From assembly GCA_907165275.2 (NCBI GenBank), contig OU015673.1:6537001-6601000 (forward strand): a stretch of DNA of 64,000 nt, in the 5' to 3' direction. Below, piece by piece: positions 11,029 through 37,335 of the stretch. A program made the translations under genes and the position numbers. The notes beneath the pieces were generated by a model that searched no databases, was not told the origin of the DNA, and saw only the letters and a list, made by a program, of their open reading frames with translations. Within the stretch, counting starts at the first letter, position 1, and the number at the start of each line of letters is the position of its first letter. The stretch is from Zygaena filipendulae. Its lineage: Eukaryota; Arthropoda; Insecta; Lepidoptera; Zygaenidae.

Positions 11029-11337
11029 CTAGCTATGCCCCGCGGTTTCACCCACGTGAAAGATTTTTATACAACAACTTTTTTCCCCGGCATCCGATTT
11101 CAATGAAACAATCCTATATGGAGCTACCTCCAGGCTAAGCTTAATCTACCTGTGAAAATCGCATGACAATCCGTTCAGTAGATTCAGAGATTATCGCGAA
11201 CAGACAGACAGACAGACAGAAAAGATTTGATGGTTGGTTAATCTTCGTTTATCGTTCCCTGTTAATTTTTGTTAAAAATATTCAATGTACAGAATCGTGA
11301 ATTCTACTCTTTTATTATAGTATATAAGATAGATAGA
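11029..11337 (-). mobile_element. Helitron-like repeat with CAGACAGA run
   Basis: It starts CTAGCTATGCCCCGCGG with the hairpin CGCGGTTTCACCCACG. It carries the block CCCGGCATCCGATTTCAATG that is also seen at 22098-22270, then a short (CAGA)n run. Confidence 0.7.
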
Positions 11338-11879
11338 TATGTATTTATCGTGGTTACTGAATCTAGTTAGGATGGAGTTACAGAATTCACAGTTACAACC
11401 AAGGTTGAAACTGTGCACTGAAGAAGAGTAACAAAACACAAAATATTTTTTTATTCATCAATAAAATAATGTCTGTCTGTTTATACACGTTAATTTCCAA
11501 AACGACTGAATGGATTATCATGTGGTTTCACAGACAGATTAAGCATAGGAGCAACCTAAATATGTGGCACCGATTTTGTAAGGTTATAAGTATACTTACA
11601 GTCATTTTAAAACCGTTTCATGAGGGTGAAACTGGGCACCAGCTATATACCAGTTATATTTTTTTATAAGTGCAAGCTCGTATATTATAATGGAGAGATT
11701 AATTTAATTTATCAATGAATACCTCATAAAACTTCGGTTGGACGAGTTACTACTCGTGAGAAACACACACCACACCACCACACCACCACACAGAAAAAAT
11801 AACAGAGAAAATAACAAATTATCTAGAAAGGAAATGTAGGCGGGGCAGGGAAATTAGAGCAAATTCTAACAAAACTTTA

Positions 11880-12245
11880 TAACTTTTAAACTTTTTTTTT
11901 ATGTCATAGGGGGCAAACGGGCAAGTGATACACCTGATTGGTAAGTGATTACCACCGCCCATAGACATCTGCAACACCAGAAGGCATGCAGGTGCATTGC
12001 CGCTGGAATGGCGATGGGAACTGGCTTTCAAGTGGGGCTGCCGGAACACACCGTTAGGTGCTTGGCGACAGATTTGCAACTTGAAGGTGGTAGCTAGCCA
12101 GCCGGGCACTAGAGAGCGCCCTACCACCATGCTATGGTTTCCTCACGATGTTTTTCTTCACCGACGGCTCAAGGTCATTGTTAGGGTTTGAACCTACACC
12201 TTGCGGCGTTTAATCCGAACGCAATAACCACTGAGCTATCATCGC
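11880..12245 (-). mobile_element. tRNA-derived SINE, family B
   Basis: Read on the minus strand, the head has tRNA promoter boxes: TGATAGCTCAGTGG (box A, 12230-12243) and GGTTCAAACCCT (box B, 12183-12194). A tRNA-unrelated body follows (CAAGTTGCAAATCTGTCGCC and others), ending at a T-rich stretch on the plus strand near 11880-11900. This is the standard SINE layout. Relatives are at 4720-5022 and 50705-50780. Confidence 0.75.
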
Positions 12246-12890
12246 TGTAATAAAACTTCTTTGTAATAAATGTATTTTCAATCAGTGTGCAGGATATGGA
12301 GGTTGACTCTACAACCTCTACAGTACCTATTAAAAAAGCAAACTACATTTTTTACTTACCGCCAGGATTCTATGACTGTGTGTCGGAGTCCAGAGGGTCC
12401 CGTCCTCTGTATCCGGTTACCGGACGGAGCGGACGCCACCCGACACTTCCGTTTCCGGACGATCGACTTTCCGACAGGTGATTGGACGGACTAGTGTTAC
12501 CGTAAGCAGGATGGATCAATACGAATTTAACGGAGGTGCCGCGGTACGAAAAACCAAAGAAAGTGAGTATACGTATGGGAATGTTCATGGGAGTCCATTT
12601 TTCAAATCCAAATTCAGAACAGTATGAATTAAGCATGGCAGTATACGGGTGATACCACGGTCTATATTTCTAAAGATAGACGTCATAATATAGGTAGATA
12701 AATGTATATACGTTTAGGTATTGGTATAGGAAGTTAAACTTTAAAGCGTTAAAAACAAACTTACATCCGCATATAGAAATAATATTAGGATGCCGAAGAC
12801 ATATATATTTTCCAATTCAAATATACTTATCCAAACAGTTCGATGATCTAACTACTAAAAGGCTCACCGATCAACTTGAAATTTTGCATA
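12246..12890. other. No gene seen; short CCGGACG-rich patch
   Basis: 12390-12490 is GC-rich with repeated CCGG/GGACG words inside AT-rich DNA, perhaps a transposon end. The short frames here overlap each other on both strands and match nothing I know. Confidence 0.3.
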
Positions 12891-13101
12891 CCCGTTGTCA
12901 GGGGTACAGAAAAGGATATAGGGTACTTTTAATTCCAAAATTCCCGCAGGAACTCCGAAATGAATGCCGGTGAAACCTCATGTAATTTTGCATACACGTT
13001 GTCAGGGGTACAGAAAAGGAAATAGGCAGGTATTCTTATTTCGGAATTCCAGCGGTGTCTCCGAAATTATCGCGGGTGAAACCGCGGGGAATAGCAAGTA
13101 T
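12891..13101 (+). mobile_element. Helitron-like repeat, composite fragment
   Basis: Two partial copies in the same direction (12891-12980 and 12984-13101) each carry CGTTGTCAGGGGTACAGAAA. The second ends with the hairpin CGCGGGTGAAACCGCGGGG and a mutated end (AGCAAG for AGCTAG). Confidence 0.65.
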
Positions 13102-13104
13102 TAG

Positions 13105-14383
13105 TATAACGTAGGTTATCTCGCGCTTGGTCGTCGTGTGAGGCGGGGACCACCATGGCGCGGCGGCTCGCAGGCAGCACTGCCCACTGAACCGAGTGGT
13201 CACCAACTATGTCGCCTCGAAAAAAACACGCTTTGAGCTAAATTCACACGGTAACGTTTTTCGCGGATGGTAAAAAAAAACTAATGATATGCAAGATTAG
13301 ACAGAGAGGGGTATCAAACTGATTATCACAAACAAATTTCGTCATCATCATCATATTAGGATCTTCGCGATGATTGCTCCTGCGCTATCCTTATCCAGCT
13401 AGACCAAACCTCAAGTCCACAGGTTTGTCCACATCACATCTGTCGAATAAATCAAAACAAGTCATATATATGTATGTATATCGATAGACCGCCACGAATA
13501 ACTTTAATTGAAAAAAAAAAGAAAATTACATGTTTTCGAGAAATAAATTTGTTGATAAAAAGATATACAACATACAACCCTTTTTAACCCCATCATAAGT
13601 TATTTTGTGCCTGTGCTTGTATTTGAAGGTACTGGCTAGTCATCGCAGTCAGTCTCGCCAAAATATCTATACCTAAGTACTTTAAATTTTTGGATTTCAC
13701 AACAAGAAAATCTAAAACGTTTTTGATTTTGAAAACATGAGCGTTTAAAATTTACATACATATTTTATTTATTTCTCTATTGGAGAAGAAGTAGGTACGT
13801 TAAAATAAGGAACATAAAAATATGATGTTTATGATAAAACTTAATTGTTATTATCAATGGTAGGTATAGTACTTTGAAGTGTTCGTGAATTTGTACCCCC
13901 TTTCCGATTAAACCTGTGTCGCACGCATATTCGCACAATTTAAAAGTTCACACGAACGTTTTTTGCGCTGATTTTTTTGGCATCCGGTGAATGTTCGGCT
14001 TCATTAATAACCATTAAAACTTAGAATTTACAACTTATAATTTGTTTACAATACACATTATACTGAGGAGGAAATATATGAAGAAAAAAACCCGTGTACT
14101 ACGAGACAGCCCGGCTCCGCTCGCCGCGCTCTCTCGCGTGAGCAGGCTCGGGAGCAGCCAGCTACCTGGGTGGCCCTGTGTTGCCATATGCGCTCAAATT
14201 CACACTGATCGATATCGATATTCGTATCGTGTTCATTGAATGAATATAATGTCAAAACTATTAAGTGTTTCCGTTGCAAATGCATCGTCACATGTGGATT
14301 GTTTCGTCTCCTTGTTATCAACGCTTTACATATTATATTTTCACTATTTTCACTAGCTGCTTCCATCTGCGTTCATTTAAAAA
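13105..14383. other. No gene seen
   Basis: Mostly AT-rich, with two GC-rich patches (13120-13200 and 14095-14185). The patches are not joined to plausible splice sites, and no known protein is recognised in either. Confidence 0.35.
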
Positions 14384-14677
14384 CTAGCTGTCCGCCGCGG
14401 TTTCACCCGCGGTAATTTCGGAGGTCCCGCAGGAATTCCAGGAAAAAGTATAGATAGGTATAAAGTACCTATAGTATAATTAAGTATAGACATAGGGACA
14501 AACAGCGGGAAGCGACTTTGTTTTATACTATGTAGTGATTCCCGCTGGAAAACGTATCTGTGACCTTTTATGGACCCCTGACAACGAGAATGCAAATTTC
14601 ATGATGATCGGTTGAATAGTTAAGGCGTGAAAGCATAACAAACAAACAAACTCACATTCGCATTTATAATATTAGGC
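14384..14677 (-). mobile_element. Helitron-like repeat
   Basis: It starts CTAGCTGTCCGCCGCGG with the hairpin CGCGGTTTCACCCGCG and ends AACTCACATTCGCATTTATA plus ATATTAGG. The ATATTAGTAGGA end is seen in its relatives. Confidence 0.75.
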
Positions 14678-14789
14678 TTAGTCGATCGATTTAAGATTCG
14701 AAGTTTGCCTGGTAGAGATAAGTACGTACCTACGTCTACTTTGTTATTATTCCTTGAGAAAACACTGCACAATTGTATTTTATATTTTA

Positions 14790-14952
14790 CTAGCTGTCCC
14801 TCGCAATTTCATCCGCAGTAATTTCGGAGTTCCCGCGGGAATTCCGGGATAAAAACTAAATATGTGGTTACAAAATTTTATCAAAATCCGTTCAGTAGTT
14901 TCGGAGTCCATTGCGGACAAACAACGTGACACGTGATTTATATATATTAAGA
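14790..14952 (-). mobile_element. Helitron-like repeat, ACGTGATTTATA subfamily
   Basis: It starts CTAGCTGTCCCTCGC and ends GACACGTGATTTATATATAT plus TAAGA. It is the same subfamily as 17639-17868, 46649-46836 and 50852-51384 but shorter inside. Confidence 0.75.
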
Positions 14953-15779
14953 TGTGAATCAATTAATGCCAAAAAATTCGTGAAATCACCTCAGTTCTGA
15001 TATTCATACGTAAATTAACATGGAAAATCAGGTATAGGTAAATGTGTCTGTATTAAATGTAAAGTGTAGTCTGTTATAGGTATCTATAAGTATATTTATT
15101 CCTCTTTCAAAGTATATATGGATAGTATAGTTACTTTATATACTTACAAAGAAGTAGGTACTCCGTTACTTTTTCATGCCTAAAGTGAACAGATTTTAAT
15201 AAAATTTAGCAAGATAACAAAAAGCCACATTACCATAGAGATCGTTGATAAAAAAATTGTTAAAAATAAACATTTTCCGTTGCGTTGACTCTGTTTTGTC
15301 CCACTATATACCTAAAGGAAATTGGCACAACTTCTTTAAAAAAACCTCACATTTTCAGCACCTTGTTTCGTAGATATACTAAACATACGCCGCAAGCTCA
15401 ACGTTAGAATAAGCATAGATACCTACTAACCGCGTTAAAAAATACAAATTATGTGCATCATTACTTATCATAACAATATCGGATCGCATTATAAACGCTT
15501 CTCACCACAAAAACACGAGCTCTCCGCCGATGGACACCCGATATCAGCGCGTTGACAACTACTTTCCCGCGCACAATATGTCAGGTTTTTTTTTACAGAC
15601 GAGGGGTTGGATACAAACAGCCAATTATGGTAGGGGCGGGTTTGAAGTGCACTTACCGCACTGGCCATTTTATAACCAACAACAGCCAGAAAGGGTTTGT
15701 CCTCAGCCCGAAACGATAATTAGAATATTAATTGCATTTTTATTACGCATTCGAGGGTTGCCATATTGTCTTTAACTCG

Positions 15780-15937
15780 ACCGATTGCGGCGATACTCTT
15801 TAATTTAATTAGCGTTCGGTGATTATTGGTGTTTTGTGTGATTGTGATATTTTTCATGTGAAGTGTTAAAAAAAGATTTCAGTGTTTCAAAAGTGTTTTA
15901 CACGTTTTGGATATTATCTGGATTTGCTCACGGAAAG
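15780..15937 (+). other. gl: Possible untranslated first exon of glass
   Basis: A T/G-rich stretch without an open frame ends in GGAAAG|GTCAGTCG, a good splice donor. It lies 3.2 kb before the acceptor of the first coding exon (19137-19138). Placing it as a 5' UTR exon is inference; only transcript data could settle it. The short frame at 15530-15775 just before it has no recognisable content. Confidence 0.3.
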
Positions 15938-16300
15938 GTCAGTCGCTAGTTAACATTAAATTTGGTGGAAATGTTGCGTTATTTTTGTGTTTGCAAAGCC
16001 GCAATCGTCATTAATTTAATTAAAATTTGACAGATAACGTGGTTACCTCTTACAGTTAAAGTCAATACGAAATACATGTACATAACTTAATAACAACCAA
16101 ACATACAGTAAAAATATATCTACGAAAACTGGAAGTATTTTTGTAAACCTTAAACATTTTTTTTTGCTTTTAGGTCCCAGGCCTTAAAAAAACATCTAAA
16201 AAATAATAATTAGGTATATTATTTCAATTTACATTATAATAAACAATCTCCTAGCATTGCTGAAAAATAATAATGACCAACTTATGATCCAACAACTATC

Positions 16301-16357
16301 TGCGTAGCAAGAAGCTACGCTACATCGATACTAACGATGTGCTACGATGCTCACAAT
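16301..16357. repeat. GTAGC-rich inverted-repeat fragment
   Basis: GCGTAGCAAGAAGCTACGC is a short hairpin. A second copy of the words GATGTGCTACGATG follows. It lies in the putative first intron of glass and is probably a fragment of a dispersed repeat. Confidence 0.35.
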
Positions 16358-17638
16358 AGGTAGGTAGTTAAATGTAATAAATTCAACGCGATTTTCTAAA
16401 AAACTGGAATTTGAAAGCTAATATTTTTTTTTAAGTATTTATAAACACCTATTGAAAACTACCTACTTACTTATATATAAATTTTGTATAATATACTGAA
16501 AGTAGAGCTAATTTTGTATCTTATTTCTTCATCAACGATACATTGTACAAGCTTGTATAAATTCCATGAAAAGATAAATCTGGAAAGTGCCATCATTAGA
16601 AAAACTATTAAAATGTTACTTATCCGATACTTTTTAATTTGCTTGTTTGATCACACATAGAGCAATTAAATTAAATACTACACGTAGATGGGTTTATAAA
16701 TAAATCGTATAACTGTTAGCGATTTTATCTTACCTGTAAATGGTAGCCAAGTCTTAATCTCACTGTATTTAAGGCCCTACTTTGTAAACTTAGTTAACAA
16801 TAAATAAATAAATTAATAACCAACTTGTGTTCCCGGACCACAGACGAATAAGAGAATCCTGGACAGTGTGTAGGTACATGTGGAATACTTATTTTTATAT
16901 CGTAATTTAAAAAGTTTAAATCCCACGCACCAACCATTCATAAAAAGCTCTGCGAGATTTGAACTTTGCGATAGATAAAATCTGTACGCAGCGAAAACTT
17001 GTCACTCACAGAAAGTCATGACAATACGTACTTCCATACCAACACTCGTAATTGTTTATAGCGTTAGGGGGTTACACCAAATTCTTGAAACATGTTGTTT
17101 ATGAAAAGGGATCAGTCTTGTGCACTAGGTCCTACTTATATAAATTGAATTAATCTGTGTCACAATAATGCAGTAGCGGAATTTAAAAGTCAACTGTTTG
17201 CGCAAACTTTACGGAAACTTCGACCGTTTATAATGTACCATCTCATTAATTTTAAACGTGAACTAAACCTTTCTACATGCATACATACATATATACGTAC
17301 ATACTTCGCACTCGATTGGAGGTTTAAATACTAACTTTTTCAAAAACACAGAAGGCTTTTTCAATAACACTTATTTCCTGAAATATGCAGTTTTATGAAT
17401 TGTATGCTTATTAATCTTCTATTTTCCGTTCGAAGGGAAATTTTTTAAATGCTAACGGGGAAATTCGGCGTTGTTAGGTACGCTTTTTTGCAGTTGTTTC
17501 GCGTATTATCGTTACATCTGTATAGCACGAAGAAGCTTTGACCGTTAGCAGTTAGCAGAATAATCTAACATTTATTCGGAACTACGGATATTGCGGCCAG
17601 CTCTAAATAGGTACTATAAAAATTATTACTTATCTATA

Positions 17639-17868
17639 TCTAATATATATAAATCACGTGTCACGTTGTTTGTCCGCGATGGACTCCGAAACTACTGAAC
17701 GGATTTTGATAAAATTTTGCAACCATTTATAATATAGCCCAACTTAAAAGATAGGATAGTTTTTATCTCGGAATTCCCTCGGGAACTAAAGGACATAGAG
17801 TACTTTTTTACCGCAACCTCCGCGGAAACTCCGAAATTACCGCGGATGAAATCGCGGGGGGCAGCTAG
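17639..17868 (+). mobile_element. Helitron-like repeat, ACGTGATTTATA subfamily, complete
   Basis: It starts TCTAATATATATAAATCACG and ends AAATCGCGGGGGGCAGCTAG. It has A before and T after, and a 3' hairpin of CGCGGATGAAATCGCG about 10 bp before CTAG. At 230 bp it is one of the cleanest copies and lies in the putative first intron of glass. Confidence 0.82.
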
Positions 17869-18299
17869 TATATTATAAAAATATAAAAATGATATAAATG
17901 ATATGATAGAAAAATATGTATGACGTATGTACTAAAGTAACTACGGTGTTAATATTACCGTCGCGTCGTAAAGTATAGGCAGACTATATCTTGCACCCGG
18001 TTTTTAATTTTGAATAATTTCAGAACTAGGCTTTATATGGACGCAGATAAGCAATAACATGTTAACCTACAAAATGGAGTTATTGATCCAGAACGATTTA
18101 TTGAGAGTTAGAGAACTTTTTTTAATTATGTGTTTATTACATTGTTTAAATATGTAACTAAATATTGAACATAAAAAATTTGACACACAATGGCGCTATA
18201 ATTTTAAAACTTAAATTTAATCAAAATTTCTCCAGTGTGGGTTAACACACTAGTGCTATATACGATACTCCAGAATTGAATGATAATAATATATAACGT

Positions 18300-18445
18300 A
18301 CCGGAAGATGTGGTGTGGGTAGACCTCTCACAAGATGGATCGACCAGCGAAATGAAGGTCCAGAGACCCGGCGGGATGGGCTCCCAGGAGCGGTAATCGA
18401 GATCCCAAGGGACGCCACCGTGGACGTCCGTTTGCCGATATGATG
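18300..18445 (+). pseudogene. Remnant of non-LTR retrotransposon pol C-terminus
   Basis: One frame reads GRPLTRWIDQR, then NEGPETRRDG, and ends in a double stop. The GRPxxRWxDQ motif is typical of the end of RTE-like LINE proteins and resembles the minus-strand fragment at 21692-22060. Too short to classify. Confidence 0.45.
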
Positions 18446-19138
18446 ACGATTTTGATATAATTCATATTTAACTCACAGTGTTCAAAGTAATAAATGAGTT
18501 AAACTTTCTATTTGTTAGCTCAAATACTTTATTCAGAACCTCGAATTTTTTTCTATGATTCTGTATCTTGAGACACTAAACGCTCTACCTAAACGTCTGC
18601 TTTACTGATCTGGACCAGGCCGGTTATTTGCCGCTCATTTATTAATTTGTAGACCATTTTACTAGTTACATCCCTTAGAACCGACACCACCCATCACTGA
18701 AACACAATAGACTACAGTATGGTGAACATTTTTTTACTTAAATTACTTTGGGTACCCACTACCCAGGTGCCTATGAAATAAAACAAAAATCTTGCAACCA
18801 ACTTTGGATTTCAGTTCTCATATGACTATTCAAATCTAAAATCTATATAAATGTTATCGATGTAACATAAATTAGTGACCTATTTCCTAGGATTAACGCA
18901 ACATAGTGAAAATAGTTGCAATAAAACGATGGTATAAATATTGTGTTACATCTATATTAAAATTTTCATAATGGCGTTTGGGCAGGCAAGCGTAGGTAGT
19001 TATCGTTTGCTAAACTGATGACTGATTTAGATAAAAATCGTTGACACCAACTGATTGCTGGCAATGATGAAAACATTCCAAATACCACACAGTTCCATTG
19101 ATGAAAATAAAAGATGAATTTTTAAAAATTATTTCCAG

Positions 19139-32369
<13,231 letters not shown>

Positions 32370-32469
32370 CATTTGCAGCGGTGCGGCTTGCCGGCCGTGT
32401 ACTTTTGATTTTGAGCGCCGCCATATTGACGCCAAGCGCCAGTGTCACAGAATAAAAATGATCACTTGC

Positions 32470-34289
32470 TGTTGTAGAGTGACGCTTTTGATCTCCATGG
32501 TGAATGCCGTAAACATCCGATTCAACATAATAGGGCCCTTGCCCCACGATTCGCGATTGACTGTTGTCGGCCCTCAGTGGTACTATTATTTTTATTCTGT
32601 ACCAATGCAGGGTTGAGTTAAAACAGTTTAAGTTGGTCACGCATTTTACATAACTGTACACTGACGAAAATCTTTGAATTTTGCATCTGTAGCAGTCAGA
32701 GAGCAGTCCAAAAGCCAAGTTGACAATCTTTAATCATTTATCGCTACATAAAATTATGGAACTAAAATTAAGGTTATGTCACGTGGTCACTTTTTCGTGA
32801 TTTCATGACATGAAAATAATAAAGATTAAAGATTGTCAACATGGCTATTGGCTAAGGCTACGGATCCTCTTTTTCAGTCTCACATTGAATTTTTGTTATC
32901 GTACTTACTTATTATACCGGCTCTACATGCGGTAATTACTTCACGTCGAGTCATGAAGACGTATATTATAATTAAAACCAAAAAATACCATAGTATTAAA
33001 GTATGTAGTTACTTGTACAAATAAATAATAATATAATGTAAATATACCTATTATGTTTTGTAGAAACTAATCGTAAGATATTGTGTATAGGTACTTACAT
33101 ACGTATTGATAATGATTAAAAAAAATATTATTTAAGTATTAATATTAATGAATTGTTTTGGTTCTAGTCATTTTAGTGTACCTATTTAATGTTTTATAAA
33201 ATAAATAGACGAATTCGATAAGTTAGGTTCTTATCTATCTATATCTATGTATATTAGAACGAAATAGGTATCTCTAATAAGAAAGCGCAATGGGACTAGG
33301 TAGTTTGCCTACTCTAAAATATGTAGGTACCTACCTAGTGTAAAAATTATCTTGAAAATGTGTTATTTTCAATACCTAAGTATACTTACATAATTCGATC
33401 ACTTTACCTTATAAATAAAATGATAATTTTTAAAATCACTACGTATCTTATCTAGTTCCTTATTAATGGGTAGTCTGATGGAAAAACAAAGTGACATTGA
33501 TTATAAAAGTTCGAATAATAATAATATAATTATTTTTCTACTGATCAAAAAAAAACTATAGTGGCTCTTTTTGAGAATTTTGTTTTAGAAATTTTGTTGT
33601 CAAGTTAAAACACTGCATCAGAAATAAAAAAAATTGTAAATTTACTACGTATTTACGCAATTTTTTTTACTTCAAGAATTGACAATTTGATTGATAATAA
33701 TAATAATATATTGTGTGTTTCTGTCACTTCATTGTATGGTAAAAAGTTTTATTTTAACTAAATTAGAAAAAAAAATCCTTTGCATTAACTTTCAAGCTAT
33801 AAATATTAAATTACCGTGTATCTATATCTTTTACAAAGACAAAACTAAAAATAAATTGTATATACAACACCTGGACTTGAGTTTTATTATGAGCTCCATT
33901 TTGCAATGCAAGTGCAAAAACGTAGTGGTTAATATTTTCTACGATCGCGATAGAAAGATTCAAAATAGTATTAATTATCTCTACGCTACGTGACCACAAA
34001 TAGGTAATGGCATATCTCTAAGTAGTTTGTGGGTAATGGCCACATGAGCTGAAGCATCGTTTTACGTTACACATCAGCGAAAGCAAGAAAAAGCAATGGA
34101 ATTTTCATTCGCAATTTTGACTGTGCCAACAGCTGCCTACGTTGGCAGCGCGCTGTCACTTTTGGTGTCACAGTGTCATTGTCAAAACTCGATAGTGTCA
34201 GCCGGTAGTTTATTCTTCTGAAGTGTCGGCGTAGACGGAGAATCTCCGTCTACTCCGACTACGTGTCGGCAATGGCTACCTCCGTCCGT
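32470..34289. other. Intergenic, no gene seen
   Basis: AT-rich DNA after glass. Further AATAAA-like words near 32818 could serve as distal poly(A) sites. The small frames at 32833-33024 and 33691-33993 are AT-rich and have no features of real proteins. Confidence 0.4.
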
Positions 34290-34339
34290 GGTCGTCTGTG
34301 GTGGTCGTAAGCCCGTGCCCCATGCCCCGTAGGTACCTC

Positions 34340-35422
34340 ATCTGCCTACTAAAAGCCAAAGCGGTACACGGCGGAAGCAGTGCTGTTCTTCGACCGACTA
34401 TTCGACAGTGTCAACGGATCGCGGAACAGCTCATCGCCCGGAAAGCTGAGAGGCCCAGTGAAACTAGTAAAGGGGGAGTCTAAGCATGTTGAATTTTGGA
34501 AGGATGCTATCAGGGTGTTAGAAAATACACATTATAAAGATCCTAATTCCTGAAATATTAAACATGTTCCGTCTGTAAAAAATTGGATTATTACCCTCAA
34601 AAACTTTGTAGATATTTGGTTATTTCTTCAAAATTTTGATGTTTCTTTTTTTTATACGCGCAATTTAAATCAAGATCCTTTCGAAATTTTTTTGGCTGCA
34701 TTAGGGCAATCAACCACAGAAACAATAACCCTGATGCGCATACCTTTATATGCTCATTCAAATCATTATTAATCACAAATTTTTTAGGCCCTCACTCACC
34801 TCACTCTAATTGTGAGGATGATATGGGTAGATTATTATTAACTTTGAATAAGGACCATGATTCCTACGTGTCTACAAGTGGCGCCTCGAAGAGTGGAGCG
34901 CTCCCTCTCTCCATTTGCGCCAACGTGCATGCTTCTGCATACACCGCAGGTTTCGTCTCTCAAAGATTTGTAACCAAATTTAAGTGCCGTCAATGTAAAC
35001 AAACTTTTCTTGCTCAAAATCCCTCTGATATTCACACTTGGATATCAGAGCGGGAAAGACGTTCTTTAACAGGCCGAAATCTTAATTACCCAAATTCCAA
35101 GTATGTTTCAGTTTTCCGTGATTTAATAAAAACTTGCAAAAATTATTTAGATAACAATGCTCACCGACCAAACGTAACAAAAACTATTAGATCCAAATTT
35201 CTGAAAACCACAAATGTCGAATGGCTTGGTTGTGATGCACATCACAAAGATGTCTTAGATCTTTTTATTAGATGGACTTGTAGAATTCAAGTTCATAATT
35301 TTTGCAATACTGTGAATAAGATTTTGAAAGGTTCTTACTGTGAATCATCGTCCAATTTAAATTTACATAATTTGGCCCTTAAAAAATACAAATCTTCTAG
35401 GGGCTCTAGGGCAACGAAATGA
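34340..35422 (+). pseudogene. Decayed P-element-type transposase (C-terminal half)
   Basis: Successive frames give blocks of the P-element/THAP9 transposase family: FFDRLFDSVNGS, HVEFWKDAIRVLE, LNQDPFEIF (the conserved NQDP/LE block), SFKSLLITNFLG, then a 199-residue open frame (34823-35422) with AYTAGFVSQRF and CRQC. An in-frame stop near 34552 and a frame change near 34715 break it. The N-terminal THAP zinc finger and the first catalytic region are not seen. The open C-terminal frame is a leftover, not a working gene. Confidence 0.75.
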
Positions 35423-36289
35423 ACGGAAAATGTAGTTTTTTTATTTTTTTACTGGGTTTCAGGCTGAAGCTGTGTTCGAGATTTGTGCATCTAAGCGACT
35501 TCGAAAAAGTAAAAGATTAGTACCTATAAATTATGGTAAGCTATTTTCGGAGCTACCTACGTATATTTAATTTCAATATGCAGGTACAACATGTATTCTG
35601 TTTATGTATAACAGACGTATTGTGGATTTACGCCAGTGAATAATTTGATGTAACTTACAAGTATTTTTTGTCCACAGTTTTTTGTTCCCGTGTCTTGCTT
35701 TGTCAAATAGTTTTTCCAAATCTTAATTTGTAAATAAAAGATTATAAATTTTATGATATTTTACTGTAAATTGTAAAATTGTAATTATATTGACATCAAA
35801 AAGAGCCACATTATGGGCCAAATTTGAATAAAGGATTTGACTTTGAATTCCACAAGTTTTATTAGCTCTTGTTTATATTTTTCACTACGTAAATTAGTTC
35901 GATTAATGAGATTCCTACTCATTACTAATGTGACGACTTTGTTAATGTCTTAGACTTTTATTAATATTCTCATGTAAGCGATTTTTATCTTTTTTTGAGA
36001 ATAAATTCTTCTTTAAACTAAAAAATAATAATTAAATGTTTAGAGAAAAACATAAACAGATCAGTCACTCCCCTAAAAAAATGAAAATACAAATCCTAAT
36101 GAGCTATAAACTATCGATACGACTACTTATTGACATCCCTAGTATCGATAAACTTCATCGACATGAACAACACTAGTATTTTTATCTGTGGCTCTGTCGA
36201 CTTCTGCGATTAGTGGATCTCTAACGACCCCTCAAAATACTGTCAGATTCCTATCTGTCTTTAGACATAAGTCTAGTTAATTTGTGAGC

Positions 36290-36500
36290 CACTCTCTCTG
36301 TGAATGCGGCATAGATGAAAGAACATAGATAGGCATAGATCATATGTTTTTTAGTTGTCCTAAACTCACATACTCCTTCTATGACTCCCTCCCGACAAAA
36401 ATCTCTCGCCCTACCAACATGAAATGTCTCCTTACTCTCACTTTCTCCCCATTTGTAAAGAAACTAGCTAAATTTATAGAAACTAACAATTTATATTTAT
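36290..36500 (+). pseudogene. LINE pol C-terminal tail (Jockey-like)
   Basis: The frame reads SLCECGIDERT, stop, then DHMFFSCPKLTYSFYDSLP and ends FIETNNLYL plus stop. The pattern CxCG...H...C is the zinc-binding tail of Jockey/I-group LINEs. It has one internal stop and is otherwise truncated. It lies about 600 bp before Oga. Confidence 0.6.
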
Positions 36501-37109
36501 GAATGCTCTTTGTGGTTATGTATATTATGTAGTTAGTATTATAAAAAAACTTTTCCCTGTCCCGCCTTCCTCACCACCCCCTTTGTGGTATAACACCTTA
36601 CCATACCTTCCTTCACTAAGTCTACTAACTTTTGTGTTGTCGTTTTTTTTTTGTAAACTCAGGCTCTTGGTTAGTATCAATCCCACCGAACAAGCTTGTA
36701 CTTCTTCGTTTACTTTCAACTACGTGACATTGGCGGAGTCACTGTGAGTAAAGCAACACAGTGGAAGCCATATTTTAAAAGAAGAAGAAAAAGAAGAATT
36801 TGTGAGCCATCTCTTATTCGTCTGTGGTGAGCCAAAAGCCGTCAAAAACCGATTGCCGATCGTTTCCGATTTTTTTTTCGGAAATTCCGAAATTAATCTC
36901 ATCTGTGAAAGTTCAACGAAAAATGATTTGTAATTGATTATTTTCTTTATGAATGGTGTAATGAATAATTTAATTTGACTGTACACTGTACATTATAGTA
37001 ATAAAAGTTGAACATCAACAATAAAATTGTGAACACTAGGCAGTGACTGGACTACTGATTCATTTCACTTTGGTATACTCAAGTGTGAAACATAGAATTA
37101 GCTTTTAAA

Positions 37110-37335
37110 ATGACCGATATTTCCCCTGACGAATTAAATTCAAAACGCAAAGGCTTTACCTGCGGCGTTGTTGAAGGTAAGGACTAAAACCGCTTGTACC
37201 GCTTGACACCCGAACACGTAGATATACGTGTTCAGGTGTCCTAGGTTTTTGTGGAGTGAATGACCTAAGTGCTACTTTTACAGGTTTCTACGGCCGACCA
37301 TGGACTACGGAACAAAGGAAAGATTTGTTCAAAAA
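37110..37335 (+). CDS. Oga: Oga exons 1-2 (start codon and GH84 signature)
   Basis: The ATG at 37110 gives 22 codons ending CGVVEG. Exon 2 (37284-37335) continues [16 protein letters not shown]. The exon 1 donor is GAAG|GTAAGG. These are the only AT-rich Oga exons. Confidence 0.93.

Noticed and set aside
12183..12245. tRNA gene candidate
   Set aside because: SINE head; no clean acceptor stem and the body matches other dispersed copies.
12270..12636. Overlapping frames on both strands near a GTAAGT on the minus strand
   Set aside because: The candidate minus exon ends in repeats of CCGGACG and has no recognised content or partner exons.
14058..14366. 102-codon minus-strand frame
   Set aside because: Its composition reflects a small GC patch next to AT-rich DNA. 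No known protein, no splice support.
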